NCBI RefSeq assembly: GCF_000756665.1
Contig: NZ_ARXV01000002.1
Location: 62,001 to 126,000 of the forward strand
From: Alcanivorax nanhaiticus
Lineage (GTDB): Bacteria; Pseudomonadota; Gammaproteobacteria; Pseudomonadales; Alcanivoracaceae
Direction: 5' to 3'
DNA: 64,000 bases
In this document: positions 16,255 through 25,486 of the stretch, piece after piece
Layout: each line of letters begins with the position of its first letter
Position numbering within the stretch: position 1 is the stretch's first letter
The notes under the pieces: generated by a model
The model's database searches: none
The model's input: only the letters and a program-made list of their open reading frames with translations
What the model was told of the DNA's origin: nothing
Program-made: the position numbers and the translations under genes

Positions 16255-17547
16255 ATGAACAACTCAACATTTAGCAAGCGTGCGTTCACCAGCGCGTTCC
16301 TGGCGCTGACCCTGTCTACGCTCTCCGCCTGTGACTTTGATATAGGAAAAGACGGGCTCACCATCAATGAAGATGACAGTGTCCGGTATGTAGATGCACC
16401 CGGCACAACCTCCCCGCCTGCAGAAACCGCAGACTGCGGCGGCACCACTTCAGGCGTAAACTGGGGAGCCTTGCTCAACGAGAACTGCCCCAAGCTGTCG
16501 GATTACAATCTCTTTGCGGACAGCACCGACCCCACCCGCAATCCGAACGCCGGAGGCATCCCCTACGACCTGTCGACGCCGCTGTTCACGGACTATGCGA
16601 GTAAATACCGGTTTGTGTTCATTCCTGAAGGGGAAAAAGCCACCTACAGTGAACACGAGGCGTTCGAGTTTCCTGTGGGCACCGTGCTGGTGAAAACCTT
16701 CGCCATGCCGGCGGACACCGCCAACCGCGGCCAGAACGAAACCATCATCGAAACCCGCCTGCTGATCCACCGCGAAAATGGCTGGGTCGCACGCCCGTAT
16801 TACTGGGACTCGGAAGCGGATGCCTCCCTGGCCATCGCTGGCAAAAGCGTGGAGAACATGACTACGCTGCACAATGGTCAAACCCTGACGTTCACCTATG
16901 CGGTGCCGAAGGCTTCGTCCTGTACCTCCTGTCACTCGGTGGTGCCGCTGCTGCAAGGCTCAGAAGATCAGCGCCAGCCGATCTTCAAACCCATTGGCCC
17001 CAAGGCACGTTTCCTCAATAAAGATTTCGATTATGAAGGCTATATCAGGAACCAGCTGGCTTACTGGGAAGAGCAAGGTGTACTGGAAGGTTTGCCAGAG
17101 TCTCTGAGCGAGGTGTCAAAAGCGCCGGTGTTCAGCAACGCCATGGACCCGACACTGTTGTCGCCAGAAGCGCTGCATGATGCCGCCAAAGCCTATCTGG
17201 ACATCAACTGTGCGCACTGTCACCGCTCTGAACTGACCCTGCCAGAACCCTTGTACGCTGGCCCGGCAGGCAGCAGCGGTTTGCAGATGGAATACAACCG
17301 CAACTACGAAGACGACCCGACCCGGTTCGGCACCTGCAAGACACCGGTTGCCGGTGGCAGCCCGGATTACCCCTTGGGGGATGTGGTGCCCGGTGCAGCA
17401 GATATGTCCTATCTGGTGTTCCGGATGAGCACAACGGATCCGCGTCACAAGATGCCAGAACTTGGACGAAGCACCGTTCATGCTGAGGGCGTTGCGTTGA
17501 TCAGTGAGTGGATTAATCAATTGCCAGATGCGGCTTGTTCGCCGTGA
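16255..17547 (+). CDS. Secreted di-heme c-type protein, TIGR03806 (HNE_0200) type
   Basis: A 430-residue exported protein. The N-terminus has a hydrophobic stretch ending LSTLSAC, so it is a likely lipoprotein with Cys25. Two heme c motifs are present: CTSCH at residues 223-227 and CAHCH at 319-323. It carries the family context SCTSCHSVVPLLQGSEDQRQ and an ending in LISEWINQLP. ATG 16255 is preferred to the in-frame GTG at 16246. It lies 88 bp behind the beta-helix gene, the conserved partner arrangement, and a strong hairpin terminator follows. Electron transfer or redox catalysis at the cell surface is likely; the substrate is unknown. It is not clearly related to the larger di-heme protein at 57865. 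Confidence 0.85.
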   Translation: MNNSTFSKRAFTSAFLALTLSTLSACDFDIGKDGLTINEDDSVRYVDAPGTTSPPAETADCGGTTSGVNWGALLNENCPKLSDYNLFADSTDPTRNPNAGGIPYDLSTPLFTDYASKYRFVFIPEGEKATYSEHEAFEFPVGTVLVKTFAMPADTANRGQNETIIETRLLIHRENGWVARPYYWDSEADASLAIAGKSVENMTTLHNGQTLTFTYAVPKASSCTSCHSVVPLLQGSEDQRQPIFKPIGPKARFLNKDFDYEGYIRNQLAYWEEQGVLEGLPESLSEVSKAPVFSNAMDPTLLSPEALHDAAKAYLDINCAHCHRSELTLPEPLYAGPAGSSGLQMEYNRNYEDDPTRFGTCKTPVAGGSPDYPLGDVVPGAADMSYLVFRMSTTDPRHKMPELGRSTVHAEGVALISEWINQLPDAACSP

Positions 17548-17556
17548 TCATCCCGG

Positions 17557-17581
17557 AAAGGACGCGCGCTGCGCGTCCTTT
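17557..17581 (+). terminator. Hairpin terminator after the beta-helix/di-heme pair
   Basis: An 11-bp perfect stem (AAAGGACGCGC with GCGCGTCCTTT) with a 3-base loop ends in TTT just 9 bp after the stop of the di-heme gene. Confidence 0.8.
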
Positions 17582-17746
17582 CTGCGCGTCTGCGCGTTAC
17601 TGGCCCGGTAAGGTTTGAAGATACTGGGCAAATGCCTTAATCCTCTACCAAAAGGCAAGCGACCAATCTGACATATTCCAGATCCTGAAGCCCCTCACCC
17701 AACGGAATAGCAAAATCAATCCGCGAGGAGCCCGCGATCAGAAGCC

Positions 17747-18274
17747 CTAGAAGATATTCACCCTCGTCATGTAATCCACTTTCCGGGCATCGGCGCGTTC
17801 CAGCGGCCCTTCTGTACCCGGCGCGGTAGTCTTCCGCCCCTGCCTCGCTGCCGCCTCACTGGTAGGACATTGCATCGCCAAGCCACACACGTCGTTCTCA
17901 CTCAAATAGCGGGCCGCTTCAAGAAAACTGTATTTTTTTTCCTTATAAATAATACGCAAATCTTCAATCTTGTCGGTGCGATTGGGAAGAATGACAAAGC
18001 GCCCCTTCTCCAGGATATCGAACATAAATTCTTTATAGGGCTCGATGTCAGGCGTCACCTTAAAGAGGGTGTCATTATAGTGCTTGCCATTCGGCCCCTT
18101 TGAGTAAGCCGAAACCGTATCGCCATAGACACGAATGGATAGAACAGGCTGGTCACCGTAGTATTGGGTACGAATCTTTAACCCTTCTGTCACCTTGAAA
18201 ATCTGCTGGTAAGCGAAGACGTTTGTGGCGACAAACAGCAACATTGCCACCACGAGCTGGATCATGTTCCGCAT
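17747..18274 (-). CDS. Exported protein of unknown function
   Basis: A 175-residue protein with a clear signal peptide (MRNMIQLVVAMLLFVATNVFA, cleavage after VFA). I recognise no family. The mature part has a beta-rich N-terminal half and two cysteines in a short motif (VCGLAMQCP), then a charged C-terminus. ATG 18274 is preferred to one 12 bp upstream, since GGGGGAATCT precedes it. It stands alone on the minus strand between the di-heme terminator and an AT-rich gene. Confidence 0.65.
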   Translation of the reverse strand: MRNMIQLVVAMLLFVATNVFAYQQIFKVTEGLKIRTQYYGDQPVLSIRVYGDTVSAYSKGPNGKHYNDTLFKVTPDIEPYKEFMFDILEKGRFVILPNRTDKIEDLRIIYKEKKYSFLEAARYLSENDVCGLAMQCPTSEAAARQGRKTTAPGTEGPLERADARKVDYMTRVNIF

Positions 18275-18614
18275 AGATTCCCCCATTCAAGCCTGCGGCG
18301 ACATATGGGCCGGGCTTGCTGTCAACTGGTAACGCAAAGTGTAGCAGACTCCTGCTCATGCACCGTAACGCCTAGCCCATAACTCCTCCTTCCCTCAACT
18401 CCTATATTTCCCCTCTTGATTGCTATCAATGCCCGAACGGGAGACGGACATTGGAGGTTCTACCCCTTGTTTTCCATGAACAAACAGCACAGCCTAAACA
18501 AGACAGGTTAATATCAGCTGAAGACAAAAAATCGGTGCGCAGCAACCAAGTGCAGGCTGACCCCGATGGCCATTCTGAGGGGGCTTTTTAATCCTGCTGT
18601 CGGTGCCCGGTGTT
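18275..18614. other. Intergenic region, 340 bp, no gene seen
   Basis: Contains a weak hairpin at about 18561-18587 (ACCCC paired with GGGGG, followed by a T run on the plus strand), which could terminate something reading plus. No promoter or repeat stood out. Composition becomes AT-rich towards the next gene. Confidence 0.3.
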
Positions 18615-19208
18615 CTACTCCCCCTCCCTCGCCGGTTTTTGGAGTAGCCTTTCCTTTAATTTGGCAGCCATCTCCGGTTTTGCTGCCTCATTCAGGCACA
18701 GTATCGCCACGAACATCATGAACACAGAAAAAAGAGCAACAAAGGGAATTCCTCCGCTCCCGTATTTATTTAAAAAGTATTCAAACCGAATTATTGGCAT
18801 CAATGCCAGAAAAGCGAAAATAAAGTAGATCGTATTAAAAAAAATCCCAACCTTCTTGCGGCGACCAACCGTTGAATACTTTTCTTTAAAATCCACCTCT
18901 CCTCCACCGGCGGAAACCTCGATATAGGTTGAGAATTTCTTGATCAACTCCAGGAACTGCAATGGATTACTTGATTTCAGCGAGCACACTATTTCTTCAT
19001 AGGTGTAAGGGTATTTGAAAAAGTATTGAAAATTCTCTTGAACTGCCAATCTATTCATCTCTTCGATGGGCAAAGAAAGATAATCGGAGAGTTCATCAAC
19101 ACGCCTTTTCTTTACCCTAACCCTATCCTTTGAAAAGCCATCAACAATCCATTTTATTAACATGGGAACAAGCAAAGTAATAAGCGACCCAGCTATTTTT
19201 TCGTACAT
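18615..19208 (-). CDS. AT-rich membrane protein of unknown function
   Basis: A 197-residue protein with one N-terminal membrane segment (ITLLVPMLIKWIVDGF), a charged cytoplasmic middle (about 30-125) and two C-terminal membrane segments (IFFNTIYFIFAFLALMPII and VALFSVFMMFVAILCL). I recognise no family. The base composition is clearly lower in GC than all neighbours, and it adjoins a REP-type transposase, so acquisition by transfer is plausible. The start is unsure: ATG 19208 or the in-frame GTG 19223, both with weak ribosome sites. Confidence 0.6.
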   Translation of the reverse strand: MYEKIAGSLITLLVPMLIKWIVDGFSKDRVRVKKRRVDELSDYLSLPIEEMNRLAVQENFQYFFKYPYTYEEIVCSLKSSNPLQFLELIKKFSTYIEVSAGGGEVDFKEKYSTVGRRKKVGIFFNTIYFIFAFLALMPIIRFEYFLNKYGSGGIPFVALFSVFMMFVAILCLNEAAKPEMAAKLKERLLQKPAREGE

Positions 19209-19274
19209 GTAAAAATCCAACACTCAATTCAAATATTTAAAGGCCAGTCAGACAGGGCTCAAAATTCACATCAT

Positions 19275-20258
19275 CTACACTTGCCCGACTTCCGCATACC
19301 GCCCCGCCACCCATTTTCGACCGGTATTCTTTGCATATTCCTTTAGCTTTTCCAAAGCGCCAATCGCTACAGGCTGTCGCGGAGTTCTCGGCTTCATGTG
19401 TAAAAGCCACGTATGCTCATCAATCCCGAGTCGGTCCAATACCCCGGCAGCCCTGGCTGATATAGCACAGCGCTTGTCATCGCGGATCGCCCTGCCCGTA
19501 TTATCGACTAGCTCCAGATAATCCATTACTCGAAATCGAAGAAGGGTATTATCATCCTCAAATCCTACGGTTTCCGCCTCAACCATAGGCAACAACCGCG
19601 GCAGCTTTGCGGGCTCATTTGATCTCAGGGCCTTAGCTCGTTGCTGAACAGAGGTGTAATCGGATTCCACTGGCGTGGCGGCCATATCAGCTCTGACCGG
19701 ATTCAGGTCTACATACGCCATACACTGCAGCACAGCCTGTTCATCCAGTAAGGCCTGACACTTGTAGCGACTTTCCCAGAAGCGCCCTTTGCAGCAATCT
19801 TCTTCATTGGCCTTCCTGGCCAGATACTCATTCAGGCATTTCATGAACCAGCCAAGATCGTAAAGCCGCTCCCGCCATTGAAAAACGATCTCTTCGGCCT
19901 TGAGAGACTCCGCTTCCCCAGCCTCCCCCTTCAACCAGCGCTTGATGATCAGAGGGCCGCTGAACAGCTGCATCCAGCGCCCTGCCACCTCTTGGTCGGA
20001 CCATGACAAAACTTTCTGCCGATCAATACGAACAACGAGGTGGTAGTGATTGGACATCACCGCATAGGCACACAGATCAATGGCAAAGACCTCAGCCAAC
20101 AGCGACAGTCGGTCCACCACCCACTGGCGGCGGTGTTCATAATCCTGCCCGGAATAGTGGTCTTTGCCGCACAGAAAGGCCCGCCGAACACAGCGGCAGA
20201 TACAGTGGTAGTAAGAAGTAGAGTCGAGAGATACCTGGGTATAACGAGCGCGGGTCAT
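19275..20258 (-). CDS. REP-associated tyrosine transposase (RAYT), IS200/Y1 HUH family
   Basis: A 327-residue Y1-type single-strand transposase. The HUH metal site is HYH at residues 71-73 in the typical context YAVMSNHYHLVV, and conserved RFWESRYK and AYVDLNPVRA follow. AGGAGGCTGCC precedes ATG 20258, which I prefer to an upstream in-frame start. RAYTs are single-copy, domesticated relatives of IS200/IS605 that process REP palindromes. REP-like sequences do occur in this window, at 23212-23235 and 60221-60296, but not at its own borders as far as I can see. The C-terminal 100 residues (after about 215) are an extension common in this subgroup. It is divergent from mutS. Confidence 0.9.
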   Translation of the reverse strand: MTRARYTQVSLDSTSYYHCICRCVRRAFLCGKDHYSGQDYEHRRQWVVDRLSLLAEVFAIDLCAYAVMSNHYHLVVRIDRQKVLSWSDQEVAGRWMQLFSGPLIIKRWLKGEAGEAESLKAEEIVFQWRERLYDLGWFMKCLNEYLARKANEEDCCKGRFWESRYKCQALLDEQAVLQCMAYVDLNPVRADMAATPVESDYTSVQQRAKALRSNEPAKLPRLLPMVEAETVGFEDDNTLLRFRVMDYLELVDNTGRAIRDDKRCAISARAAGVLDRLGIDEHTWLLHMKPRTPRQPVAIGALEKLKEYAKNTGRKWVAGRYAEVGQV

Positions 20259-20345
20259 GGCAGCCTCCTTGCTTATCCATGACCCAACAATACTGACCAT
20301 AAAGACAGCAAAACATCAGACAGTGACGACTCTTCGTGTAAGATT

Positions 20346-20374
20346 TTGTCCAATTTATGGGTGTCCCCGATAAA
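20346..20374 (+). promoter_or_regulatory. Candidate sigma-70 promoter of mutS
   Basis: TTGTCC and GATAAA with a 17-bp spacer, about 85 bp upstream of the mutS start in the gap divergent from the transposase gene. Each box matches four to five of six consensus positions. Confidence 0.35.
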
Positions 20375-20458
20375 AGAGGAATGGGCCATGATTCCCTCTG
20401 CCAATCGCTATATCATGGCCGACTTGATCTGAAACCCGTCGAATCCCCCGGAGGTAAA

Positions 20459-23041
20459 GTGAGCGCGGACCTGAGCCAACATACGCCGATGATGCAGCAA
20501 TTCCTTGCCATCAAGGCCGAACATCCGGATCAGCTGCTGTTCTACCGCATGGGGGATTTCTATGAGCTGTTCTTTGGCGATGCCCAGAAGGCGTCGCGGC
20601 TACTGGACATTACCCTCACCCAGCGCGGCCAGAGTGCCGGCAAGCCGATTCCCATGGCGGGGATTCCCTATCACGCGGCGGAAGGCTATCTGGCGCGGCT
20701 GGTGAAGCTGGGTGAATCCGTGGCGATTGCCGAGCAGATTGGTGATCCGGCGCTGGCCAAGGGGCCGGTGGAGCGCAAGGTGGTGCGCATTGTTACCCCG
20801 GGCACGGTGAGTGACGAGGCGTTGCTGGAAGAGCGTCGCGACAACCTGCTTTGTGCCGTCTATGAAGAAAAGGGGCTGTATGGCTGTGCCAGCCTGGATG
20901 TGGCGGCGGGTCGCTTTGTGGTCACCCAGGTAGAAGGCAGCGAGCATCTGCAGGCGCTGCTGGAGCGCTGGTCTCCCGCCGAGCTGCTTTACAGTGAAGA
21001 CAGGTCCTTGCCCGGCCGCTGGGCAGACAAGCCCGGCAGTCGCAAGCGTCCGGACTGGGAATTCGATGAGGAATCCGCCCGCCGCCAGTTGTGCCAGCAA
21101 TTTCAGGTACAGGACCTGGCGGGGTTTGGTGAACCCACGCCCGTGGCGGTGGCCGCCGCTGGCGCCCTGCTCGGGTACGCCAAGGAAACCCAGCGCGGTG
21201 AGCTGCCTCATGTCACCGGCCTGACGGTGGAAAGCTTTGATGACACCGTGGCCATGGATGCGGCCACCCGCCGCAACCTGGAACTCACCGAAACCCTGGA
21301 TGGCCAGGAGCAGCACACCCTGGCCTGGGTATTGGACAGCACCAAGACCGCCATGGGCGCCCGCCAGCTGAAACGCTGGGTGCACCAGCCCATGCGCAAC
21401 CGCACCACCCTTAATCAGCGCCAGGACCAGATTGAAGCCCTGCGCCAGGGCTGGTGTTTCGAGTCCACCCGCGACGTGCTCAATGACATTGGCGATATGG
21501 AACGGATTCTCGGCCGGGTGGCGCTGCGTTCGGCCCGCCCCCGCGACCTGACACGCCTCCATGCCAGCCTCAAGTCGCTGCCGGCATTGATCGGCACCCT
21601 GCCCGCCTCCGATGCTTTTTATGAGCTGATCGAACGCATCGGCCAGTTCCCGGAACAGGTCGAGCTACTGGGTGGGGCGGTGATTGAGAACCCGCCCATG
21701 CTGATCCGCGACGGCGGCGTGATCGCCCCCGGTTACAGTGCGGAGCTGGATGAATTGCGCTCCATCAGCGAAAACGCCGGTCAGGTGCTGGTGGATATCG
21801 AGACCCGTGAGCGCGAGCGCACCGGCTTCTCGACCCTGCGGGTGAAGTACAACAAGGTACACGGCTATTACATCGAGCTCTCCCGCCGGGAAGCGGATGA
21901 TGCGCCGGTGGATTACCAGCGTCGCCAGACCCTCAAGAATGCCGAACGGTTTATCACCCCCGAGCTGAAAGAGTTCGAGGACAAGGCGCTGTCCGCCTCC
22001 AGCAAGGCACTGACGCTGGAGAAGCGTCTGTATGAAGCACTGCTGGAAAAAGTGGCTGCTGATCTGCACCCGCTGCAGCGCTGCGCCGCGGCCGTCGCCG
22101 AGCTGGATGTGCTGGCCGCCCTGGCCGAGCGTGCCGAGGCGCTCGACTGGGTGCGCCCGCAGCTGGTGGACGAAGAAGCCATCATCGAGATCGTGGATGG
22201 CCGCCACCCGGTGGTGGAGCAGGTGCTGGACGATGCCTTCGTGCCCAACAGCCTGCACCTGGACGATGCCCGCCGCATGGTGATCATCACCGGCCCGAAC
22301 ATGGGCGGTAAATCCACCTACATGCGCCAGACTGCGCTGATTGCCCTGCTGGCTCACCTGGGCAGCTGTGTGCCCGCCGCCAGCGCCCGCATCGGCAATC
22401 TGGACCGCATCTTTACCCGTATCGGCTCCTCCGATGATCTGGCCGGTGGCCGCTCTACGTTCATGGTGGAAATGTCGGAAACCGCCAACATCCTCAATAA
22501 TGCCACCGCCAAGAGCCTGGTATTGATGGATGAAATTGGCCGTGGCACCAGCACCTTCGATGGCCTGAGCCTGGCCTGGGCGGCAGCGGAGCATCTGGCC
22601 CGCAACCTGAAGGCCTTTACCTTGTTCGCCACCCACTATTTCGAACTCACCCAGCTGCCCGAGCAACTGCCCGGCATCTACAACGCCCACCTGACCGCCA
22701 GCGAACACGACAACCGTATCGTGTTCCTGCACCGGGTTCAGGAAGGGCCGGCAAGCCGCAGCTATGGCCTGCAAGTCGCTCAGCTAGCTGGTGTACCGGC
22801 GGGCGTGATCCAGCAGGCCGGCGAGAAACTGCGCGAACTGGAAGCCGGGCAAACCCTGACGGTGAACGATGCGCCCCCCGCGGTGATTCCCGCCACTAAC
22901 TCTCCGGCAGCAGCGCCGGCACAGGCCAGCCTGTTTGCGGAGCCCAGCGCCGCCGAGCAGGCACTAGCTAAGCTGGATCCGGATGATCTGACTCCCAAAC
23001 AGGCGCTGCAAGCGCTCTACAAGCTGAAGGACTTGGTGTAA
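20459..23041 (+). CDS. mutS: DNA mismatch repair protein MutS
   Basis: MutS recognises base mismatches and recruits MutL. The 860 residues match the usual length of about 850. The mismatch-contact segment ([11 protein letters not shown], with the Phe-x-Glu motif) is near residue 30. The ATPase has Walker [14 protein letters not shown] near 615 and [12 protein letters not shown] Walker B near 690, and the C-terminal helical tail is intact. I start at GTG 20459 because CGGAGG lies 5 bp upstream and the family N-terminus begins there, although the frame is open 102 bp further up. fdxA follows, a common gammaproteobacterial neighbourhood. Nothing suggests inactivation. Confidence 0.97.
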   Translation: MSADLSQHTPMMQQFLAIKAEHPDQLLFYRMGDFYELFFGDAQKASRLLDITLTQRGQSAGKPIPMAGIPYHAAEGYLARLVKLGESVAIAEQIGDPALAKGPVERKVVRIVTPGTVSDEALLEERRDNLLCAVYEEKGLYGCASLDVAAGRFVVTQVEGSEHLQALLERWSPAELLYSEDRSLPGRWADKPGSRKRPDWEFDEESARRQLCQQFQVQDLAGFGEPTPVAVAAAGALLGYAKETQRGELPHVTGLTVESFDDTVAMDAATRRNLELTETLDGQEQHTLAWVLDSTKTAMGARQLKRWVHQPMRNRTTLNQRQDQIEALRQGWCFESTRDVLNDIGDMERILGRVALRSARPRDLTRLHASLKSLPALIGTLPASDAFYELIERIGQFPEQVELLGGAVIENPPMLIRDGGVIAPGYSAELDELRSISENAGQVLVDIETRERERTGFSTLRVKYNKVHGYYIELSRREADDAPVDYQRRQTLKNAERFITPELKEFEDKALSASSKALTLEKRLYEALLEKVAADLHPLQRCAAAVAELDVLAALAERAEALDWVRPQLVDEEAIIEIVDGRHPVVEQVLDDAFVPNSLHLDDARRMVIITGPNMGGKSTYMRQTALIALLAHLGSCVPAASARIGNLDRIFTRIGSSDDLAGGRSTFMVEMSETANILNNATAKSLVLMDEIGRGTSTFDGLSLAWAAAEHLARNLKAFTLFATHYFELTQLPEQLPGIYNAHLTASEHDNRIVFLHRVQEGPASRSYGLQVAQLAGVPAGVIQQAGEKLRELEAGQTLTVNDAPPAVIPATNSPAAAPAQASLFAEPSAAEQALAKLDPDDLTPKQALQALYKLKDLV

Positions 23042-23090
23042 CCCAACCTTTGCCGGCCGCGCAGGAACAGGCCTGGGCGAAGGAAGCAAA

Positions 23091-23197
23091 ACAGCGGCGA
23101 GTGTGACGAGTAGCGAGTTTCGAAAGGCAAAAGGTGCCTCGACCTGATGGCTTCAGGTTTTCGAAACCCGCTTCTCGCCACTCGACACTCACATCTC
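23091..23197. repeat. Imperfect inverted-repeat spacer, copy A
   Basis: An imperfect palindrome in the mutS-fdxA gap. The left arm (GAGTGTGACGAGTAGCGAG then TTTCGAAA) is mirrored by the right arm (TTTTCGAAACCCGCTTCTCG, then CACTCGACACTCAC) around a centre containing GGCTTCAGG. Related elements lie at 34733-34833 and 44230-44403. No coding potential. Confidence 0.6.
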
Positions 23198-23211
23198 AAA
23201 ACCCCGGGTTC

Positions 23212-23235
23212 GCACCCCGAGAGGTGCTCCTACAG
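23212..23235 (-). repeat. REP-like palindrome
   Basis: Read on the minus strand, CTGTAGGAGC is followed by a GCACC/GGTGC hairpin with a short loop, the head-plus-hairpin form of Pseudomonas-type REP sequences. Its head resembles GTGGGAGC of the BIME at 60221. The rest of the gap to fdxA (23236-23419) shows nothing further. Confidence 0.5.
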
Positions 23236-23419
23236 ATGCCCCATTACACCGCCCCTGTCCTCTTCGGACTGTCCGAGCTATATCCTTATATCAAGTCTTC
23301 GTTTGCCTGCCTTTGGTCATGCCGCTAGACTAGCGCCACCCTGAGTAAGACCCTCTTCAAGCTGCTATGATTAGCGGCTTGATGCTGGACAAAGACAAGA
23401 CACCTGGCGAGGACAGGCT

Positions 23420-23755
23420 ATGACGTTCGTAGTAGGTGAAAACTGCATTAACTGCAAACACACCGATTGTGTGGAAGTGTGCCCGGTAGACTGTTTCTAC
23501 GAAGGCCCGAACTTCCTGGTTATCCACCCGGACGAGTGCATCGATTGTGCACTGTGTGAGCCGGAGTGCCCGGTCAACGCGATTTTCTCTGAAGATGAAC
23601 TGCCCGACGGCGAGCAGGAATTTCTGGAGATCAATGCGGAGTTGGCCGAGAAGTGGCCAAATATTACTGAAATGAAAGACGCACCGGACGATGCTGAAGA
23701 GTGGGACGGTGTGCAGAACAAGCGTGAGAAGCTGGTTCGGGAGTGGGAAGGCTAA
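23420..23755 (+). CDS. fdxA: Seven-iron ferredoxin, FdxA ([3Fe-4S][4Fe-4S])
   Basis: A 111-residue ferredoxin of the Azotobacter FdI type. Cysteines at 9, 12, 17, 21 and 25, then 40, 43, 46 and 50, give the two-cluster pattern with the long acidic C-terminal tail (residues 60-111). It is a low-potential cytoplasmic electron carrier whose partners are usually unknown. It sits downstream of mutS with 378 bp between, so it has its own promoter, and is followed by a strong terminator. Family assignment is secure. Confidence 0.96.
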   Translation: MTFVVGENCINCKHTDCVEVCPVDCFYEGPNFLVIHPDECIDCALCEPECPVNAIFSEDELPDGEQEFLEINAELAEKWPNITEMKDAPDDAEEWDGVQNKREKLVREWEG

Positions 23756-23828
23756 GCCTTCCTGCTACCAGGCAGCGCCATATCCCTGTGTGGCGCTGAC
23801 TTCTGCAGCTTTCCTGCAGACAAAATAA

Positions 23829-23852
23829 AAGGGCGGCATCCTGCCGCCCTTT
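23829..23852 (+). terminator. Rho-independent terminator of fdxA
   Basis: A GC-rich stem (AAGGGCGGCA paired with TGCCGCCCTT) with a 3-base loop, followed by T residues, 73 bp after the fdxA stop. Confidence 0.9.
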
Positions 23853-23859
23853 TTGCGTC

Positions 23860-24261
23860 GAGTCGTCCTGACCCTTTTGCGCTCACCGTGACTTCCGTGT
23901 CTTGCGTTCCCTGCTTGTCCCTGTGCTCCTGTCCTTGAGCACGATTCCACTATATCAACGCGTTTTTAGGTTTTGGGTAAAAAAAAGATTAAATATATGG
24001 CGAAAATACACTCAATTTCACCATTCCCTTAATTTTCAAGGCGTTACATGCAAACAGGCATTCCAAATACTGCCAAAATGACAGGCATTTCCTACAGGTT
24101 TGTAAGATATCTCTTACAAGAGAGAGTGGGGCGAGGCCCCTGAAAGGCTCGTATGTGACCGAAGCTACATGGCGTCGGTAAAAGGCTGGCAAGTTTTTAC
24201 AATTTCTCACCGGTTTTTACAGCAGCCCAAGCCGCTAATCGCTAGCATTAGTTATATGAGC
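23860..24261. promoter_or_regulatory. AT-rich gene-free region with a strong palindrome at 24100-24119
   Basis: No convincing gene over about 400 bp. TTGTAAGA and TCTTACAA form a perfect 8-bp inverted repeat around a 4-bp centre at 24100-24119, operator-like. ACAGGCATT occurs twice just upstream (about 24054 and 24081). Two small hairpins follow at 24132-24151 and 24158-24179, and GTTTTTACA occurs twice near 24193 and 24212. This could be a regulated leader for the small RNA candidate that follows. Confidence 0.35.
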
Positions 24262-24361
24262 TTAGGGCAACATTAAAGCTCAACCAGTATCCCCCCAAGG
24301 CGCTAGAAATAGCGCTCACAACCCCCCTCTTCCACCCCACTTTTGGAAGAGGGTTTTTTTT
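24262..24361 (+). ncRNA. Candidate small RNA with C-rich loops and intrinsic terminator
   Basis: A short hairpin with a GAAA tetraloop (GCGCTA, 24300-24305, with TAGCGC, 24310-24315) is flanked by CCCCCC runs. A 10-bp terminator stem (24325-24334 with 24344-24353) then ends in eight T residues. Unpaired C-rich stretches beside stable hairpins are typical of small RNAs that pair with ribosome binding sites. No gene precedes the terminator on this strand, which is the main argument for a transcript here. The 5' end is a guess, from a TTATAT box at 24252-24257; no good -35 box was found. Confidence 0.4.
24325..24361 (+). terminator. Intrinsic terminator of the orphan transcript
   Basis: A 10-bp stem (CCCTCTTCCA with TGGAAGAGGG), a 9-base loop and an 8-T tail. 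It faces the 3' end of the Hpt gene, 26 bp away, but the T tract is on the plus strand only. Confidence 0.85.
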
Positions 24362-24387
24362 GCCTGTTCAGCTGACAGCTCACTACA

Positions 24388-24732
24388 TCAAAGCGTTTTG
24401 AGTGCCTCTGCCGCCTTTTTAAAATCACGTTCGAGGGCGCTTAGCCGCGTTTGCGCCAAGGCCAAATCCCCTTCCATGGCAAGAGTTTCCAGCGCGAGGC
24501 AATGTTCACAGACTTGTATAGCGCCCAGATTACTGCTGCTTCCCTTGAAGGAATGCGCCTGGGCACGCAGGGTTTCCCGATCCTGGCCTTGCAGAGCCTG
24601 AGACAGGGCCTGCAGGCGCTGCTGACCATCACGAATAAATGACTCAACCAGTACAGAGAAATCATCGCCCATTACATCCTTGAGCTCTGCGACAATGTCC
24701 GAATCAATAATCTGGGGGTCTGATACCTGCAT
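24388..24732 (-). CDS. Stand-alone Hpt phosphotransfer protein
   Basis: A 114-residue single-domain histidine phosphotransfer protein. The phospho-accepting His60 sits in AHSFKGSSSNLGA, the hallmark of Hpt four-helix bundles. GGAAG precedes the ATG. Such proteins shuttle phosphate between hybrid kinases and response regulators. There is no kinase next door; the hybrid kinase at 10409-12781 ends in a receiver and lacks an Hpt, so it is a possible partner, though distance makes this weak. It lies alone between the candidate small RNA and the glycosyltransferase genes. Confidence 0.88.
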   Translation of the reverse strand: MQVSDPQIIDSDIVAELKDVMGDDFSVLVESFIRDGQQRLQALSQALQGQDRETLRAQAHSFKGSSSNLGAIQVCEHCLALETLAMEGDLALAQTRLSALERDFKKAAEALKTL

Positions 24733-24845
24733 AGCGCTTCCGTCATCCTTTACGGTCAGTTATTTTTTCATCTACGAAATACATCTTATGTGCTGTAGTT
24801 CTGATATTTCCACTTTTCCCGAACAATCCGTTTCGGGAATCTCGC

Positions 24846-25484
24846 TCAGGGTTTGATTAGCCCCAGCGTTACCGCCCGGGCCAGATCCTCCGGCTCATCC
24901 ACATCCCAGAGCGCCGGGAGGGTCACAAGCCGGTCTGTGTGGAGGGCCAGCGCAGCCTGACTATCTGCCAGAGCATGCCCTGTACCCCATCTGACAACCT
25001 GAAAGGGATTCGGTTTCCACAGGCGTTGCTGGCTGCTGCCAATCAGCACATACCCTCCGTCCTCACTGGCACCAAACACCACATCCGATGTTTCAAGCGC
25101 GTTCAGTGCCTGCTGGAAGTAGCCGCGATCCAGCAGCAGACAGTCACTGCCCACCAACAACACCCGGCGATAGCGTTGCAGCCCATGGGCAAGGGCGTGA
25201 CACATGCGCTCGCCCAGATCGCCGTGGCTCTGCTGTAATCTGCTCGCCCAGCCGGCACGGCGGGCTCTGGCACTCAATGTCTCATCCGCGCGATCTGTCC
25301 AGAGTTCCACATGGCCGGGGAAAGCACTGGCCGCATCCAGGGTGATATCCAGTAGCTGGCGATAGACCTTCAGCGCCCCAGCCTCACCGACTGCCGGTAT
25401 CAGACGGGTTTTTACCTTGCCCTCCTCAAGCGCGCGGGCAAAAACGACCAGCAAATCCTGTTCTGAACGGACGCTCATGATCAT
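24846..25484 (-). CDS. DUF2064 glycosyltransferase, rSAM/selenodomain-associated transferase 1 type (TIGR04282)
   Basis: A 212-residue GT-A-fold nucleotidyl/glycosyl transferase of the DUF2064 family. Visible motifs are LLVVFARALEEGKVKTRLIP at the N-terminus, the central VGSDCLLLD and FGASEDGGYVLIG, and the C-terminal WDVDEPEDL. It is the third gene of a minus-strand operon after arsS and a second glycosyltransferase, the gene set known to travel with ArsS-type radical SAM proteins. The start is either ATG 25484 or 25478, with a weak ribosome site; the frame is open to 25559 within the preceding gene. It may add sugar to a small arsenical or related product; the substrate is inferred from context. 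Confidence 0.85.
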   Translation of the reverse strand: MIMSVRSEQDLLVVFARALEEGKVKTRLIPAVGEAGALKVYRQLLDITLDAASAFPGHVELWTDRADETLSARARRAGWASRLQQSHGDLGERMCHALAHGLQRYRRVLLVGSDCLLLDRGYFQQALNALETSDVVFGASEDGGYVLIGSSQQRLWKPNPFQVVRWGTGHALADSQAALALHTDRLVTLPALWDVDEPEDLARAVTLGLIKP

Positions 25485-25486
25485 AC

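Noticed and set aside
14805-16493. 562-residue open frame on the minus strand over the beta-helix gene
   Set aside because: Long but antisense to a lipoprotein gene with signal peptide and repeats; composition is a mirror of GC-rich codons.
24120-24180. Resemblance to a cyclic di-GMP (GEMM) riboswitch
   Set aside because: A few shared words (AGAGTGGG, GTAGC-like) but the conserved upstream stem and GCAAAGCC core are missing, and no gene follows on that strand.
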